The notes under the pieces were generated by a model, which worked only from the letters and a program-made list of their open reading frames with translations, was not told the origin of the DNA and did not search any database. Both the position numbers and the translations under genes were made by a program. Source: Nemertoderma westbladi (lineage: Eukaryota; Xenacoelomorpha; Nemertodermatida; Nemertodermatidae). From it: DNA of 24,982 bases. The stretch covers positions 1 to 24,982 of the forward strand of contig JAUCBJ010007343.1 in assembly GCA_032718475.1 (NCBI GenBank), in the 5' to 3' direction. This document shows positions 1-9,274 of the stretch, piece by piece (position 1 is the first letter of the stretch; every line of letters starts with the position of its first letter).

Positions 1-2
1 TT

Positions 3-1394
3 GGAACTAAACTCGCCAAGTTAGACGAACACAATAAGTTCATACGTTTCGAATGTTTCCGGCGCTTTCTGACTCCGTTCCGTAACGTCGATAGTCAGTT
101 CAAGGACCGCGCGCTGACCAAACTCAGTCTGAGAGACTCAGCTGCGGAGAAACTGAGTAGCGCTGGATTTGCCGTGTTTCAAGACGTTTGTATACAGAAC
201 TTACATTCATCTGTTATACAAAGACCCCGAATACCTACAGGTTATTCTGTCGTGGAAATACAGACAGTGGATCCACTTACTGAGACAGACGCACCCACTT
301 CGTCTATACAGCTGGAGGATGAACCAGTGTACTTGGAATCAGAAGCGATTCAGCCTACAACTTCCCGGAGCAGTGACAATGATTATGTCATAGAGTGGTA
401 TCAAGGTCCACAACGTCTCACAGCATACGATTATCGACACGCCAACTACGTTTCTCGAAAACGTTGTCGATTATGCGCATCGAGAGACCACTTCACCCCT
501 CTAGACTCGAGCGTACCTTGTTCCTATTTCCTCGAACAACCGATGATGGAAATATATTGTGCTTATTGCAGACTTAATAACTCTCATATCTTTGCCGTCT
601 GCCCACAATTTATGACTCAATGTCACTACTGTCAACTTAAAGGACATGAAAGTTACAATTGTCCCTTTAATCGCGATTTAGAGAGCGTAGACGAGATAAT
701 CACCCTGCGATACATCCGAGCTTGGGAAGCGAACGCGGATTTACATTGCGAATCCCGACATCGCTATTACCCTGGACGAGCTTACGAAGGAGTTTACGCG
801 TTCCATCCTTATCTCTTCGCGTCGATTGAACAGAAAACACGCGTACCAAGTTACGAGTTAATGAAGCGTGTTGGTGAGTGTATTTCCACCAAGTTTGTCA
901 GAAAATACCTTAGAAACGTTAACCCTAATGATATAACCACATATCACCTGATCAATTTTATCCGTCAGGACCCCGAGTATGGCGACATCTTTGTGAACTC
1001 GCATCCTGAACTACAGGAAGTATCTCGGCGACCATATGAATATCGAACCCGAGAACGCGAGCTGGAGAGAACCATTAAACCGAGAAAGTTCCTCACCACT
1101 CACGGTCCACCCACCGCTAGTGTCCAGACGACCCGTCAAGGACCCGTAGGAGCTGCTGTCCTGAGACGCGCCCTAAAGGCCGTTAGACCTCGCTCCCCCG
1201 AGGTTGATATTAATCAACCAGGTACTTCGACCGGCGGGTATACCGATCGTAACCCTACACCTTCTGATGCAATTGTATTGCACCCTTCGCCTCGGAGCTA
1301 CAGCCCTCCTCGTAAAGTGGCTCGCCCCAAAGAGAAAAGGACTCTTGCTGGCCTCGGGAAACTGCGTAAACGCCGTCCGCGTAAGAAAGACTAA
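3..1394 (+). CDS. Partial gag-like protein with three zinc-knuckle motifs (5' end outside window)
   Basis: The frame is open from position 3 to the TAA at 1392-1394, about 463 codons, with no stop back to the window edge and no convincing ATG, so the N-terminus lies outside the window. Three Cys/His clusters follow each other at about 465-662. The first is C-X2-C-X4-H-X9-C, an odd spacing. The second is C-X2-C-X5-H-X4-C (CAYC...H...C). The third is C-X2-C-X4-H-X4-C (CHYCQLKGHESYNC), the classical retroviral nucleocapsid spacing. The last 30 or so residues are strongly basic (KLRKRRPRKKD at the end), which suits nucleic-acid binding. Zinc knuckles plus a basic tail are typical of Gag/nucleocapsid proteins of LTR retroelements, but cellular CCHC proteins also have them. 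No protease, reverse transcriptase or integrase follows downstream, which is unusual for a complete LTR element. The coding call is firm; the gag assignment is inference. Confidence 0.62.
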   Translation, partial: GTKLAKLDEHNKFIRFECFRRFLTPFRNVDSQFKDRALTKLSLRDSAAEKLSSAGFAVFQDVCIQNLHSSVIQRPRIPTGYSVVEIQTVDPLTETDAPTSSIQLEDEPVYLESEAIQPTTSRSSDNDYVIEWYQGPQRLTAYDYRHANYVSRKRCRLCASRDHFTPLDSSVPCSYFLEQPMMEIYCAYCRLNNSHIFAVCPQFMTQCHYCQLKGHESYNCPFNRDLESVDEIITLRYIRAWEANADLHCESRHRYYPGRAYEGVYAFHPYLFASIEQKTRVPSYELMKRVGECISTKFVRKYLRNVNPNDITTYHLINFIRQDPEYGDIFVNSHPELQEVSRRPYEYRTRERELERTIKPRKFLTTHGPPTASVQTTRQGPVGAAVLRRALKAVRPRSPEVDINQPGTSTGGYTDRNPTPSDAIVLHPSPRSYSPPRKVARPKEKRTLAGLGKLRKRRPRKKD

Positions 1395-2686
1395 CTGTTT
1401 AGAGTATCTTTAGGTTTTAGAAACTGTGATTTTTGTATTTTATAGACTGAAAATCCCATTTTCTGGGAGCGGTGTAAAAGCTTTTGCGTCATTAACCGGT
1501 TATTTTCCCTTAAAGTACTCTGTAGTTGGTTTGCCAGGCATAAAAAGGCCGTGTCCTTGCTGTACTGGTGTTTTAGAGGACATAAAAGTCATTTCTTATG
1601 TATTTGTACTGTATTTGTACTTTAGAGGACATAATCCACAATCTCGTGACGCGATAAGCTAGATACTCTTGAAAACAGTGTCGCTACCATGACGATGGCT
1701 AACAGCTGATATTGCCACGTCGACGTTTCTTTGTTTCTTTGTTCTCTCGTTGTTCGGTTGACCAATCAGAGCGTTTGTTGTCTCTGTGTTGGAGGTGTAT
1801 ACAGAGGCTCAGTAGTTCAGTGTTATGTTTTTGCCCAGAGCCTAAGAACCGGCTTTTGGCACCTCCGTGTTTTCAGTTTTTAGTCTTACACTAGTAGGCT
1901 TAATTATAAGGACATATATCCGTTATCAAACTAATGAACTAAACATAACTCAACTCAACAAACCATAACTGACTGATGATCTGCATGTACCACATACCTG
2001 TGCATACGTTTATATTGTTATACTGCTATTTACTGTCGGTTCTTCATAATATGGTTGATGAATTATTATATTTGGAATAACGATAAATAACCCCGAAAAC
2101 CCAATATTCTTGATATACCGAAGGTAAGAGAGAAAGGTTACATATAACGATTGTGACTTATGTTAAAGTGGTTTGAAGTGAATCTAATGTTATTTGATAG
2201 ACCCTACATGAGTCGGTCCGTGTTCCTTTTATATGTGACTAAAATCAGTGAAGATCGGCAGATCAGTGTGCAGTATTATGCAGCATTGTGTATGAGTGAG
2301 TCTGATAACGAAGCATTTCCTAAAGAATGCGCCATATATGTGAATTATAACTAAGCCATATCGTTGTGAGTAGTTTAAGTCATAACTCTGTTTATATAGA
2401 TAGAGCGCCACGTCCTAAAGGAACTGTTAATACTTCCCGAAGGTGAATAATATTGTCAGAGATTATATAATACTGTCAGTCGAATAATACATTAGGCTTA
2501 CATAGCAATAAGATTAAGCCGTCGAACCCAATCTCCCGGGTATATCCAGCGGGTGAATGATCGCGCACAGATTGGTTTCGACTAGTGTAGTGAATCAAAT
2601 ACTTGTCATAGGCTAAAAGTGATTTATTATCTAAAAGACATCCTAATTTGGCGGGTTAAACTGCCAAAGGTCTGAAAGCGCGAACA
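1395..2686. other. Non-coding stretch with a promoter-like, possibly LTR-derived block
   Basis: No supportable gene. A TATA-like CATAAAAAGG lies near 1540. Further on there is a CCAAT box at 1762-1766, TATACA at 1798-1803 and two TCAGT initiator-like pentamers at 1809-1813 and 1817-1821. The phrase TTTAGAGGACATAA occurs twice (near 1571 and 1621). This arrangement could be the U3/R part of an LTR or a host promoter. No second LTR copy, primer-binding site or polypurine tract was found. From 1900 to 2686 the sequence is AT-rich without recognised content. Confidence 0.3.
2521..2582. repeat. Short imperfect inverted repeat (hairpin)
   Basis: GTCGAACCCAATCT (2521-2534) and AGATTGGTTTCGAC (2569-2582) are inverted copies, 14 bp with one or two mismatches around a 34 bp loop. 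On the minus strand the left arm contains GGGTTCGACGGC, which resembles a tRNA/SINE B box, but no A box or cloverleaf could be drawn. Confidence 0.5.
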
Positions 2687-2989
2687 GGGGGGGGGGGGGG
2701 GGGGGGGGTTTACCCCCAGTCTTTTTTTCAATCACATTTTTTTAATGTGTTTTCCGATGTAAAATTTTATAGTGATTCCGAATCTGAAATCAGTTTTCGA
2801 TAAGGTGTTTTGTTCTTGAGTTATGGTAACTTTTGTAATTTTAACCCAATATTTGAAAATTTTTAATTTTGGTGCAGCACCATAATTCACACCAAAAAAG
2901 ACCATCAAAAATCCATAAATGTGGAAATATTTTGCCATTTTCGGAATCAGCGCCGAAAATTAGCCTATAGGTATCAAAACCACAAAAGT
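2687..2989 (+). repeat. Left arm of foldback element
   Basis: This arm pairs with 3321-3594. It begins with the 22 bp G-run and ends in TAGGTATCAAAACCAC. It carries an extra segment around 2800-2825 that is absent from the right arm. Confidence 0.85.
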
Positions 2990-3320
2990 ATATATATTAT
3001 TTTTGATTTTGGTGCATGTTTGGTCAGTCAGTGATCAGGAGGAAATTTAAATGTCATTTTTCTCGTTGGCCTTTTTGGGACACTTTCTCTATCTACTTTT
3101 TAACTACTGAACGGATTTTCGTTCTGTTTGCAAAATTATGTAGAGGAATATTCCCCGCAAAATTGTATAGACAGATTTCTGAAATTTTGTTTCAAAAAAG
3201 GTCATGAGATTTTTTGTGTAAAAAATCGCAAAATTTTGGATTTTTTCGATTTTTCGGTATTTTTGAAACGAAAAATGCTATAACTTTTTTTGACAAAATA
3301 TTTCAAAATTCTGTCTATTT

Positions 3321-3594
3321 TAGTTGTGGTTTTGATACCTATAGGCTAATTTTCAGCGGTGATTCCGAAAATGGCAAAATATTTGCACATATGGATGTTT
3401 GATGGTCTTTTTTGGTGTCAAATGTGGTGCTGCACCAAAATTAAAAAATTTCAAATTTTGGGTGAAAATGACAAAAGTTGCCAAAACTGATTTCAGATTC
3501 GGAATTACCGTAAAATTTTACATCGGAAAATACATTAAAAAAATATGATGAAAAAAAGACTGGGGGTGAACATGAACACCCTCCCCCCCCCCCC
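3321..3594 (-). repeat. Right arm of foldback element
   Basis: This is the reverse complement of the left arm. It begins with GTGGTTTTGATACCTATAGG and ends with the C-run at 3583-3594. It lacks the insertion seen in the left arm. Confidence 0.85.
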
Positions 3595-3893
3595 TTAAAT
3601 TATAGTTTTAAAAAAAAAATTCAATTATAAAATTATTCATTTTCGATAGTTGGCCCATTTCGCTTTTGCCCACACGAATCTCCCACCTCCCGCAAGTTCG
3701 ACAGTTAACAAGATACTTCAGAGAAATAAATCAATTGTTGCCACTGAACAGATGACGCAAAATTAATTTTAGTATTAATGATATAATGAAACGAAATGAA
3801 AATATTAATGCATAACTTTAAGTCCCTGATTATTGAAGGTGGTGAATTAAAAAGGCGAAAGTGAAAAGTTGAATGTGCAATAAATAACTGTGT
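3595..3893. other. 3' flank of the F-box gene, AT-rich
   Basis: This would be 3' untranslated and flanking DNA of the minus-strand F-box/LRR gene. I found no AATAAA or ATTAAA on the minus strand here, so the cleavage site is unknown. Transcription past this point would enter the foldback element. Confidence 0.4.
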
Positions 3894-6800
3894 CTACAAC
3901 TCTAAAACAATATTTACATTGAGGGAAGGCACATTCCTTAAAGTTCTAAGTCTATCACATCCATAAAGCTGGAGAAGGTTGAGTCTTGGACAGTCACGTA
4001 AAATAAGAATACCAGTTTCCTGAGTCAAATGTGTACAGAAATTTAGACGCAGTTCTTTCAAAGTAGAACAGCAAAAATTGACTAGAGCTTTGACTCCAGA
4101 ATTACCAATACCGGTGGAACTGGCATCCACGAATTCCAGTTTCGTACAGTTCACAGCCAATGTCTTAAACCCGGCGCTAGTCATCTTCTTGCACCCGCTA
4201 ACATTGAGCAGCTGTATACCAGGCAGATATACACCAATTTCTTGCAGAGTGGTGTCAGATAGGAGAGGGCAGTTAGCCACGGCGAGCGACTGTATACTGG
4301 GGCAGTTGCGGACCACATGGTGTACAGAGGAATCGGTGAGCAACTTACACCATCGCAGATCCAGCGACTCCAGTAAAGGCATTCCTGAAGCGATCAACAT
4401 CAAACACGAGTCGGTAAGTTTCGAGCATTGCCCCAAATTTAAATATTTCAGAGTTACACAACTGGCCAAATATGATATACTTTCTACAGTCAAATTAAAA
4501 CAACCAAACAATTCCAAATGTTTCAGTCTGATAGCGAGTCGTTCTGCGATCATACTGACACTCGAGCCACCCAATCCACTGCAACCATTGATACAAATAC
4601 GGGTTAAGCCAGTGGCTCCCGAAAAAAACCTGGTAACAACTGTGTTATCGATAGCGCACCAACTTAAATCCAAAGCAATTATATTGCCACTGAAATTACA
4701 TGAAGCATCCAGAATAGGCATTGCATCTTGGCACCCGACAAGATTCAATACCTGAAGACATTGGCAAGAGTTAGCAAAGATTTGTGAGGCAAGATAAGAC
4801 GAATTTATATCTTCAGCTATCCGACATCGATTCAACGAAAAGGAAAACATTCGATGTCTTCCAATAGACTGAATAGCTTGAAAATCTAAGAGTTTGTTAT
4901 TAACGCTGACATTTCGCCATAAGGTTGAATCGAAACAAACATTTAACAACCTTCTGGAGGTTCTACTGCAGCTCACAATGTCTGAGCTGCTCAAGTGACT
5001 TAGTATAATTAGCCAGATTTCATCTGGAAGGTAAAGCCACGGTGTTGTATCGGCGTAGCCGTCAGAGCGAGAAGATAACTCGGCCAAAAGTGAGTTGCAA
5101 TGATCTCTAGATGCTGGGCTCGTCACACAGGGTGAATCGAGTGGGACCAGCCTCTTGGATACGCTAACCACTTTGCTAAAGTATCCGTCTAATCCGTCCT
5201 CATCGCTCTCCAGGGCGAAGACCAGGTCCAATGGTGGGACATCTGGAACACTTTGGGGACCAGATAACGGATACAATGGTCTGCTTGTGCTTTTATCAGT
5301 TCTATGATCAGGTGATTCGGACTTGTTCACCAATACTTTGATTGGTACTGTATCATTACTGGTTTGGGCCAATGGTATACTCTTGGTTCCACTGTTATCC
5401 ACATTCACTGAAACCATGTCGGTATCGGGATCTGATAATTTATGAGAATGAGAAACACCTGGTTTGCTTTCACTGAAAATGGGATGGGACATACATCCCT
5501 TGATATTTATCATATCTGAGTTATCACCTTGCATGTTACGTTGTTGAGATTCATTTGAGCACCTTGAACTTACCCATTCATGTTCATTATGAAGTGAAGC
5601 ATTATTATTAGCATGACCATTACTTAGACCACTGATACCAATAGCAGTGACGCTTTGTTTACAAGGTTGCGAGGCAACTGCAGTTTGAACTAATTGCGGA
5701 CATTCTGGCTCCTGGGAGTCAAGCTGGTCTTGGACCTGATTCAACCAGTAAAGTACCTTCTGTCTGTCACCTAACGCTTGTCGGTTCATTGACAATTGAC
5801 ACATTTCCGAAGTTTCTGTATCCCCATAAAGACGATCAAAATTATCGTCACAATGTGTAGTGTAATAATCTAGCGGCCTCAGTCTGTCTTCGTAGTTTAA
5901 TTGGTTGACTTTCATAACAAAGGTGGGAAGTTGGGAACCAATACGGAGCCCATTGAGATTATCAGAATGATTAACCTTACCGTTATCACATTGGTGAGTT
6001 GACTTAAATTCACAATTATTATTTACAATTATTTTCGGTTTAAGTTCAAACATAGAATCAATAATGGAAGACACACTACTTTCTAAATTAGAAATATCAC
6101 TGGCGACCTGATTAATTTCGTCATCGATACGACCTTTCAATACATAGCGCTCTGCAATCAATGGCTTGTCATTGGTCAATTTCGAATTGGACCTAATATC
6201 AGAAACCGATAAAACATTGGACTTTGTAAGAGCAGAATTAATTTTTGTGCCGAAGCCGCCTACCCCGACAGCTTCGGCACCATACCCTAAAAAATGATTG
6301 ATATCATTATGCGAACAGTCCATGGCCTCATCACCCACCAGTACCTGGACATCATCAAAGAAATCTTCATTTATAGTCACAGTTTGAGCATTTAGACCAC
6401 CATTCATAGGATAGTTAGTAGATGCCATATGTCCGTCCTGCAGCACAGTATTAATATTCCGCTTGGGTCTGGCCCCATGTTTATCCCAAACTTTCTCGTT
6501 TTCACTATACTTTGAGTTGCAATTGTTGCCGGTACTGACATGGTCAATACCAGATCCTTTATCGGGAAAGATTTCGTTGTTAACATTATTTACAAACCAG
6601 TCAATATCTGCCTTTGTTATAACTTCTCCACTAGTAACAATCCCAGGATATTCCATTGTATCCGCAGAGTTGTGTAGTTGAAGTTTTGAAGGCCCCTTAT
6701 TAACCTTTAATTTCACGTCAACATTTATGTCATCATTGTGACCTTCAACTCGTTTTGAAATATTTGGACGCAAGTTACCAAAACTGTTAGCGAGCGAGGG

Positions 6801-7397
6801 AGGTTTTACATGAACATTATTTAAATTATTCCAAGTTGAATAAGGTAAATCTTTATTATCTGACATTATCGGGTTTAACTTGGCAATTTCACTTTGAGAA
6901 ACATCGTATTTGGGCTTAACAACTAGATTGTGTTTCAAAATATCCATATTTAAAAAGCCCTTTGATGATCTAAACTCTTGATTTTGTAAATTATTGTTTA
7001 AAGGTTCGATTGCATTTGGAATTTGTTCTTCAGCTTCCAGACTTGTTGAACACAACCCCAATTTATCGATGCAATCTTCATATTTATACTTATTGTAATG
7101 AACAGATTTATTGGTTTGAGTGGAATTATACTTATATTGTTTAATTTGTTTTGGAGAGATTTCACCGTTGTAAATGTCAGCTGAATAGGTGTAAATATCG
7201 TTAACGTCTTGATGACATATCACGTTGTTCTTATCAGCGCTGTACTTTGGTCTCGGGGGTTTTCCCGTCAGCCCTGGGTTCGTCTGCGATAGTGGTACAG
7301 TCTGTGTAGTAGAAACCATCGCGGCATTATTGAAGGTTGCTGACTTGTCTTTGATTTCAGAGGATGATTGATGTAAACCCCAAATTTCCAACAGTAT
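3894..7397 (-). CDS. F-box/LRR gene, exon 2 (terminal exon)
   Basis: The acceptor is TTCGTTGTTGTTTCAG, ending at 7398, and the exon starts with ATA (Ile) in phase 0, matching exon 1. The frame stays open for 1167 codons to the TAG at 3896-3894. The frame also extends upstream of the acceptor to ATG 7448, but those 17 codons run through the pyrimidine tract and are best read as intron. F-box at about 4905-5045; leucine-rich repeats from there to about 3920. Confidence 0.88.
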   Translation of the reverse strand: MLLEIWGLHQSSSEIKDKSATFNNAAMVSTTQTVPLSQTNPGLTGKPPRPKYSADKNNVICHQDVNDIYTYSADIYNGEISPKQIKQYKYNSTQTNKSVHYNKYKYEDCIDKLGLCSTSLEAEEQIPNAIEPLNNNLQNQEFRSSKGFLNMDILKHNLVVKPKYDVSQSEIAKLNPIMSDNKDLPYSTWNNLNNVHVKPPSLANSFGNLRPNISKRVEGHNDDINVDVKLKVNKGPSKLQLHNSADTMEYPGIVTSGEVITKADIDWFVNNVNNEIFPDKGSGIDHVSTGNNCNSKYSENEKVWDKHGARPKRNINTVLQDGHMASTNYPMNGGLNAQTVTINEDFFDDVQVLVGDEAMDCSHNDINHFLGYGAEAVGVGGFGTKINSALTKSNVLSVSDIRSNSKLTNDKPLIAERYVLKGRIDDEINQVASDISNLESSVSSIIDSMFELKPKIIVNNNCEFKSTHQCDNGKVNHSDNLNGLRIGSQLPTFVMKVNQLNYEDRLRPLDYYTTHCDDNFDRLYGDTETSEMCQLSMNRQALGDRQKVLYWLNQVQDQLDSQEPECPQLVQTAVASQPCKQSVTAIGISGLSNGHANNNASLHNEHEWVSSRCSNESQQRNMQGDNSDMINIKGCMSHPIFSESKPGVSHSHKLSDPDTDMVSVNVDNSGTKSIPLAQTSNDTVPIKVLVNKSESPDHRTDKSTSRPLYPLSGPQSVPDVPPLDLVFALESDEDGLDGYFSKVVSVSKRLVPLDSPCVTSPASRDHCNSLLAELSSRSDGYADTTPWLYLPDEIWLIILSHLSSSDIVSCSRTSRRLLNVCFDSTLWRNVSVNNKLLDFQAIQSIGRHRMFSFSLNRCRIAEDINSSYLASQIFANSCQCLQVLNLVGCQDAMPILDASCNFSGNIIALDLSWCAIDNTVVTRFFSGATGLTRICINGCSGLGGSSVSMIAERLAIRLKHLELFGCFNLTVESISYLASCVTLKYLNLGQCSKLTDSCLMLIASGMPLLESLDLRWCKLLTDSSVHHVVRNCPSIQSLAVANCPLLSDTTLQEIGVYLPGIQLLNVSGCKKMTSAGFKTLAVNCTKLEFVDASSTGIGNSGVKALVNFCCSTLKELRLNFCTHLTQETGILILRDCPRLNLLQLYGCDRLRTLRNVPSLNVNIVLEL

Positions 7398-9274
7398 CTG
7401 AAACAACAACGAATGTGATGTATATAAATTGAGTAAGATACCCGACATTAGCTTCGTGTATTTCACTATTGACCTGTAGTACTGCTGTTAATTACCGGTA
7501 TCCACAGCACAAGTACCAGATCTATCTAGATGCCTAATTGTGGAGATTTGTGATATAAATGGATTTACATTATGCAATAATGTAACCCCATCCATCTACG
7601 AACTCAAATCTAAATAATAATTTACAGCATAAGTTGTTGAGGTATTTCTAGAACCATATATATGACGGGTCAGAGTAAAACGCGGATCCGGATTCTACAT
7701 TTAACATTGTCCCTACGGAAGCGGAAGTCGATTTTTTTTTAATTTTTATAACTCCCAAAAATAAAACTATAACCTGTTCTATTGACTTTAGAGTGACGTT
7801 CAGTTGAGTGTCGTTTACTGATGACACGGATCAATCCCATATTCTTCTGAGATACTGATGTAAAAGGACTGCAAACACCAACTGCGTGTTTAATCGGTAT
7901 AAAAAAAGTTTTAATTCATAACATTAAGGGAAAGACACTTTGAAGTATAGGTTAATGTGCCAAATTTCATAAATCCCATTCCGAGATGGTTGGTGTTAAA
8001 TTTATAAATTTGTGATTGAATTGACAATGAATTACCGGTAAACTTGACCCTTTGACAAAATTTAATGAAATCAGTCCAAAGAAATTCAAATTTGAAAAAC
8101 ACTCCATAAGAAACAACTAAAAACCTAATAATAATAACAGTATGTATAACAGTCTGTAATATTAAATGAAATACCGGTAACTAATAATAACTAACTAATA
8201 GTGTTATAATTAAATTATTCATTAAAAAAAAGTGTGTACGCGTACGGATTGTACGTCAAAATAGACACACGTACCTTTGGATATCGAACTTAATGCTTAT
8301 ATTTCTGTAGTTATCGACTTAACTAACCTACTGGTACGTTATTATTTTTCATTACCTACCCAATAATGATAAACGGATATCTATTTATTTACGACTATCA
8401 TATCACAGTACAGCAGTTTACCGGTATCACAGTTGAAATGTAATGTAGATGAGATGAACATTACGATGAAATATACTTATTGTATCGGTAGCAGCTTAAC
8501 GGGTTCAATAAAAGTTGTAAAGAAACTATCTATCTATTACTATATAGATACATAGGCTACGCTACACACATGAATAAATCTTGTTTACACTGTTTTTGTG
8601 CAATTTGGATATATTAAATTTTACCGAGATCTTCGATCTTCATGCAATTTATACTAAACAACTGTCAATAAATATCATAAATAAACATAACATACATACA
8701 TATGCAATCCCGTATCCCACGCCGTGTGCATGCATGAATACAGGGCACTGAGGGCAGATATTTTATCCGAGTAAGCCATTTTATCCGAGAAAGCCACTTG
8801 TTCATTTTTAGCCATTAAGATTAAACAAACCTTGTTCTCCTCAGACATAGAGTCGGTTGGTGTCCACAAATCACTTTTCCAAGCGGAATGTTTCGGCTTA
8901 TCAGTTTCTAAAGACTGGCATCGTCTAGTTGTTGATGCTCCACCTTCAAGCAAAGGTACAATTGGAGCAATAGTGTTCGCTTGATCCGCAGCGGTCAGAC
9001 GGGAATTCGAAGACAATAATCGTCGTTCTAGGCTGGAGATATTACCACAATCCAATCGAGGAGGAATAACCGTGTTCGGTAGAAATTCGTCAGAAGAATT
9101 TGCGGAAATGCCATTGGCGTCTCTAATAAACCTCGGTCTTCGAATCGGAGTCTCTTTCGGTCTAGCTCCTTGTCTGGCAAAAGAGGAACGGCCAACAGGT
9201 TGACCAGATGATCTGTCTACCGACTGTCGAGAACAATCGTCTGGGGAATCTGGTTTAAATTCCATGTCGATCAT
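3894..9274 (-). CDS. F-box/LRR protein with long N-terminal tail; join of 8831-9274 and 3894-7397
   Basis: This is a predicted substrate receptor of an SCF ubiquitin ligase: the F-box would bind Skp1 and the leucine-rich repeats would bind the target. Two exons join at phase 0 into 1315 residues. Residues 1 to about 930 are Ser/Asn/Asp-rich, look disordered and match no domain I recognise. An F-box follows at about 932-980 (LPDEIWLIILSHLSSSDIV, then the SRTSRRLLNVC and LWRNV elements). About eleven cysteine-type (LRR_CC/AMN1-like) repeats run to the C-terminus at about 1000-1305, with the pattern L-L-L--C--LTD; examples are YLNLGQCSKLTDSCL and SLDLRWCKLLTDSSV. Most animal FBXL proteins have 400-700 residues, so the long tail is unusual. 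I could not assign it to a named FBXL subfamily. The start is the ATG at 9274, preceded directly by an in-frame TAG. The F-box/LRR call is firm; the exon join is well supported by splice sites and phase. Confidence 0.88.
7398..8830 (-). other. Intron of the F-box/LRR gene
   Basis: 1433 bp, AT-rich, with GTTTGT at the donor and TTTCAG at the acceptor. It holds four copies of the palindrome ACCGGT, three of them within the longer form TACCGGTA, and a short CTAT-rich microsatellite near 8525-8545. No exon or mobile element was recognised in it. Confidence 0.7.
8831..9274 (-). CDS. F-box/LRR gene, exon 1 (148 codons)
   Basis: The exon runs from ATG (9274-9272) to AAC-AAG followed by GTTTGT, a reasonable 5' splice site (GT at 8830-8829). 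The length of 444 nt is exactly 148 codons, so the exon ends in phase 0. The encoded peptide is Ser/Arg/Pro-rich with a basic patch (RRPRFIRD) and no recognised domain. If the intron is retained the frame continues for 51 more codons to a stop near 8675, giving a 199-residue short form. Confidence 0.75.

Larger units (their letters stand above)
2687..3594. mobile_element. Foldback / MITE-like element with ~275-300 bp inverted arms
   Basis: The left arm (2687 to about 2989) and right arm (about 3321 to 3594) are reverse complements over nearly their whole length. Shared landmarks include CCCCCAGTCTTTTTTTC, CCGATGTAAAATTTTA, TTTTGGTGCAGCACCA and TAGCCTATAGGTATCAAAAC. The left arm starts with 22 consecutive G (2687-2708); the right arm ends with 12 C (3583-3594). 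The arms differ by scattered substitutions and by a 20-30 bp insertion in the left arm near 2800. A second, weaker inverted pair (about 3164-3206 with 3278-3320) lies inside, so the whole unit can fold almost end to end. There is no coding capacity. No target-site duplication is evident, so the superfamily is unassigned; the adjacent TTAA on the right side only is not enough to call a Kolobok-type insertion. Confidence 0.85.

Noticed and set aside
2521-2582. tRNA gene or SINE head on the minus strand
   Set aside because: Only a B-box-like string is present; no A box and no cloverleaf.
2687-3594. Kolobok assignment from the TTAA next to the C-run
   Set aside because: TTAA is present on the right side only; the left flank has none at the border.
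4078-4755. 225-codon plus-strand open frame
   Set aside because: It lies antisense to the leucine-rich repeats of the F-box gene; the minus strand has the recognisable protein.
7398-7448. ATG at 7448 as start of the F-box protein
   Set aside because: A good 3' splice site follows at 7398 and exon 1 joins in the same phase; the 17 codons overlap the pyrimidine tract.
8675-8830. C-terminal extension of the exon 1 frame
   Set aside because: It lies beyond a 5' splice site that connects in phase to the F-box exon; at most it would be an intron-retained form.
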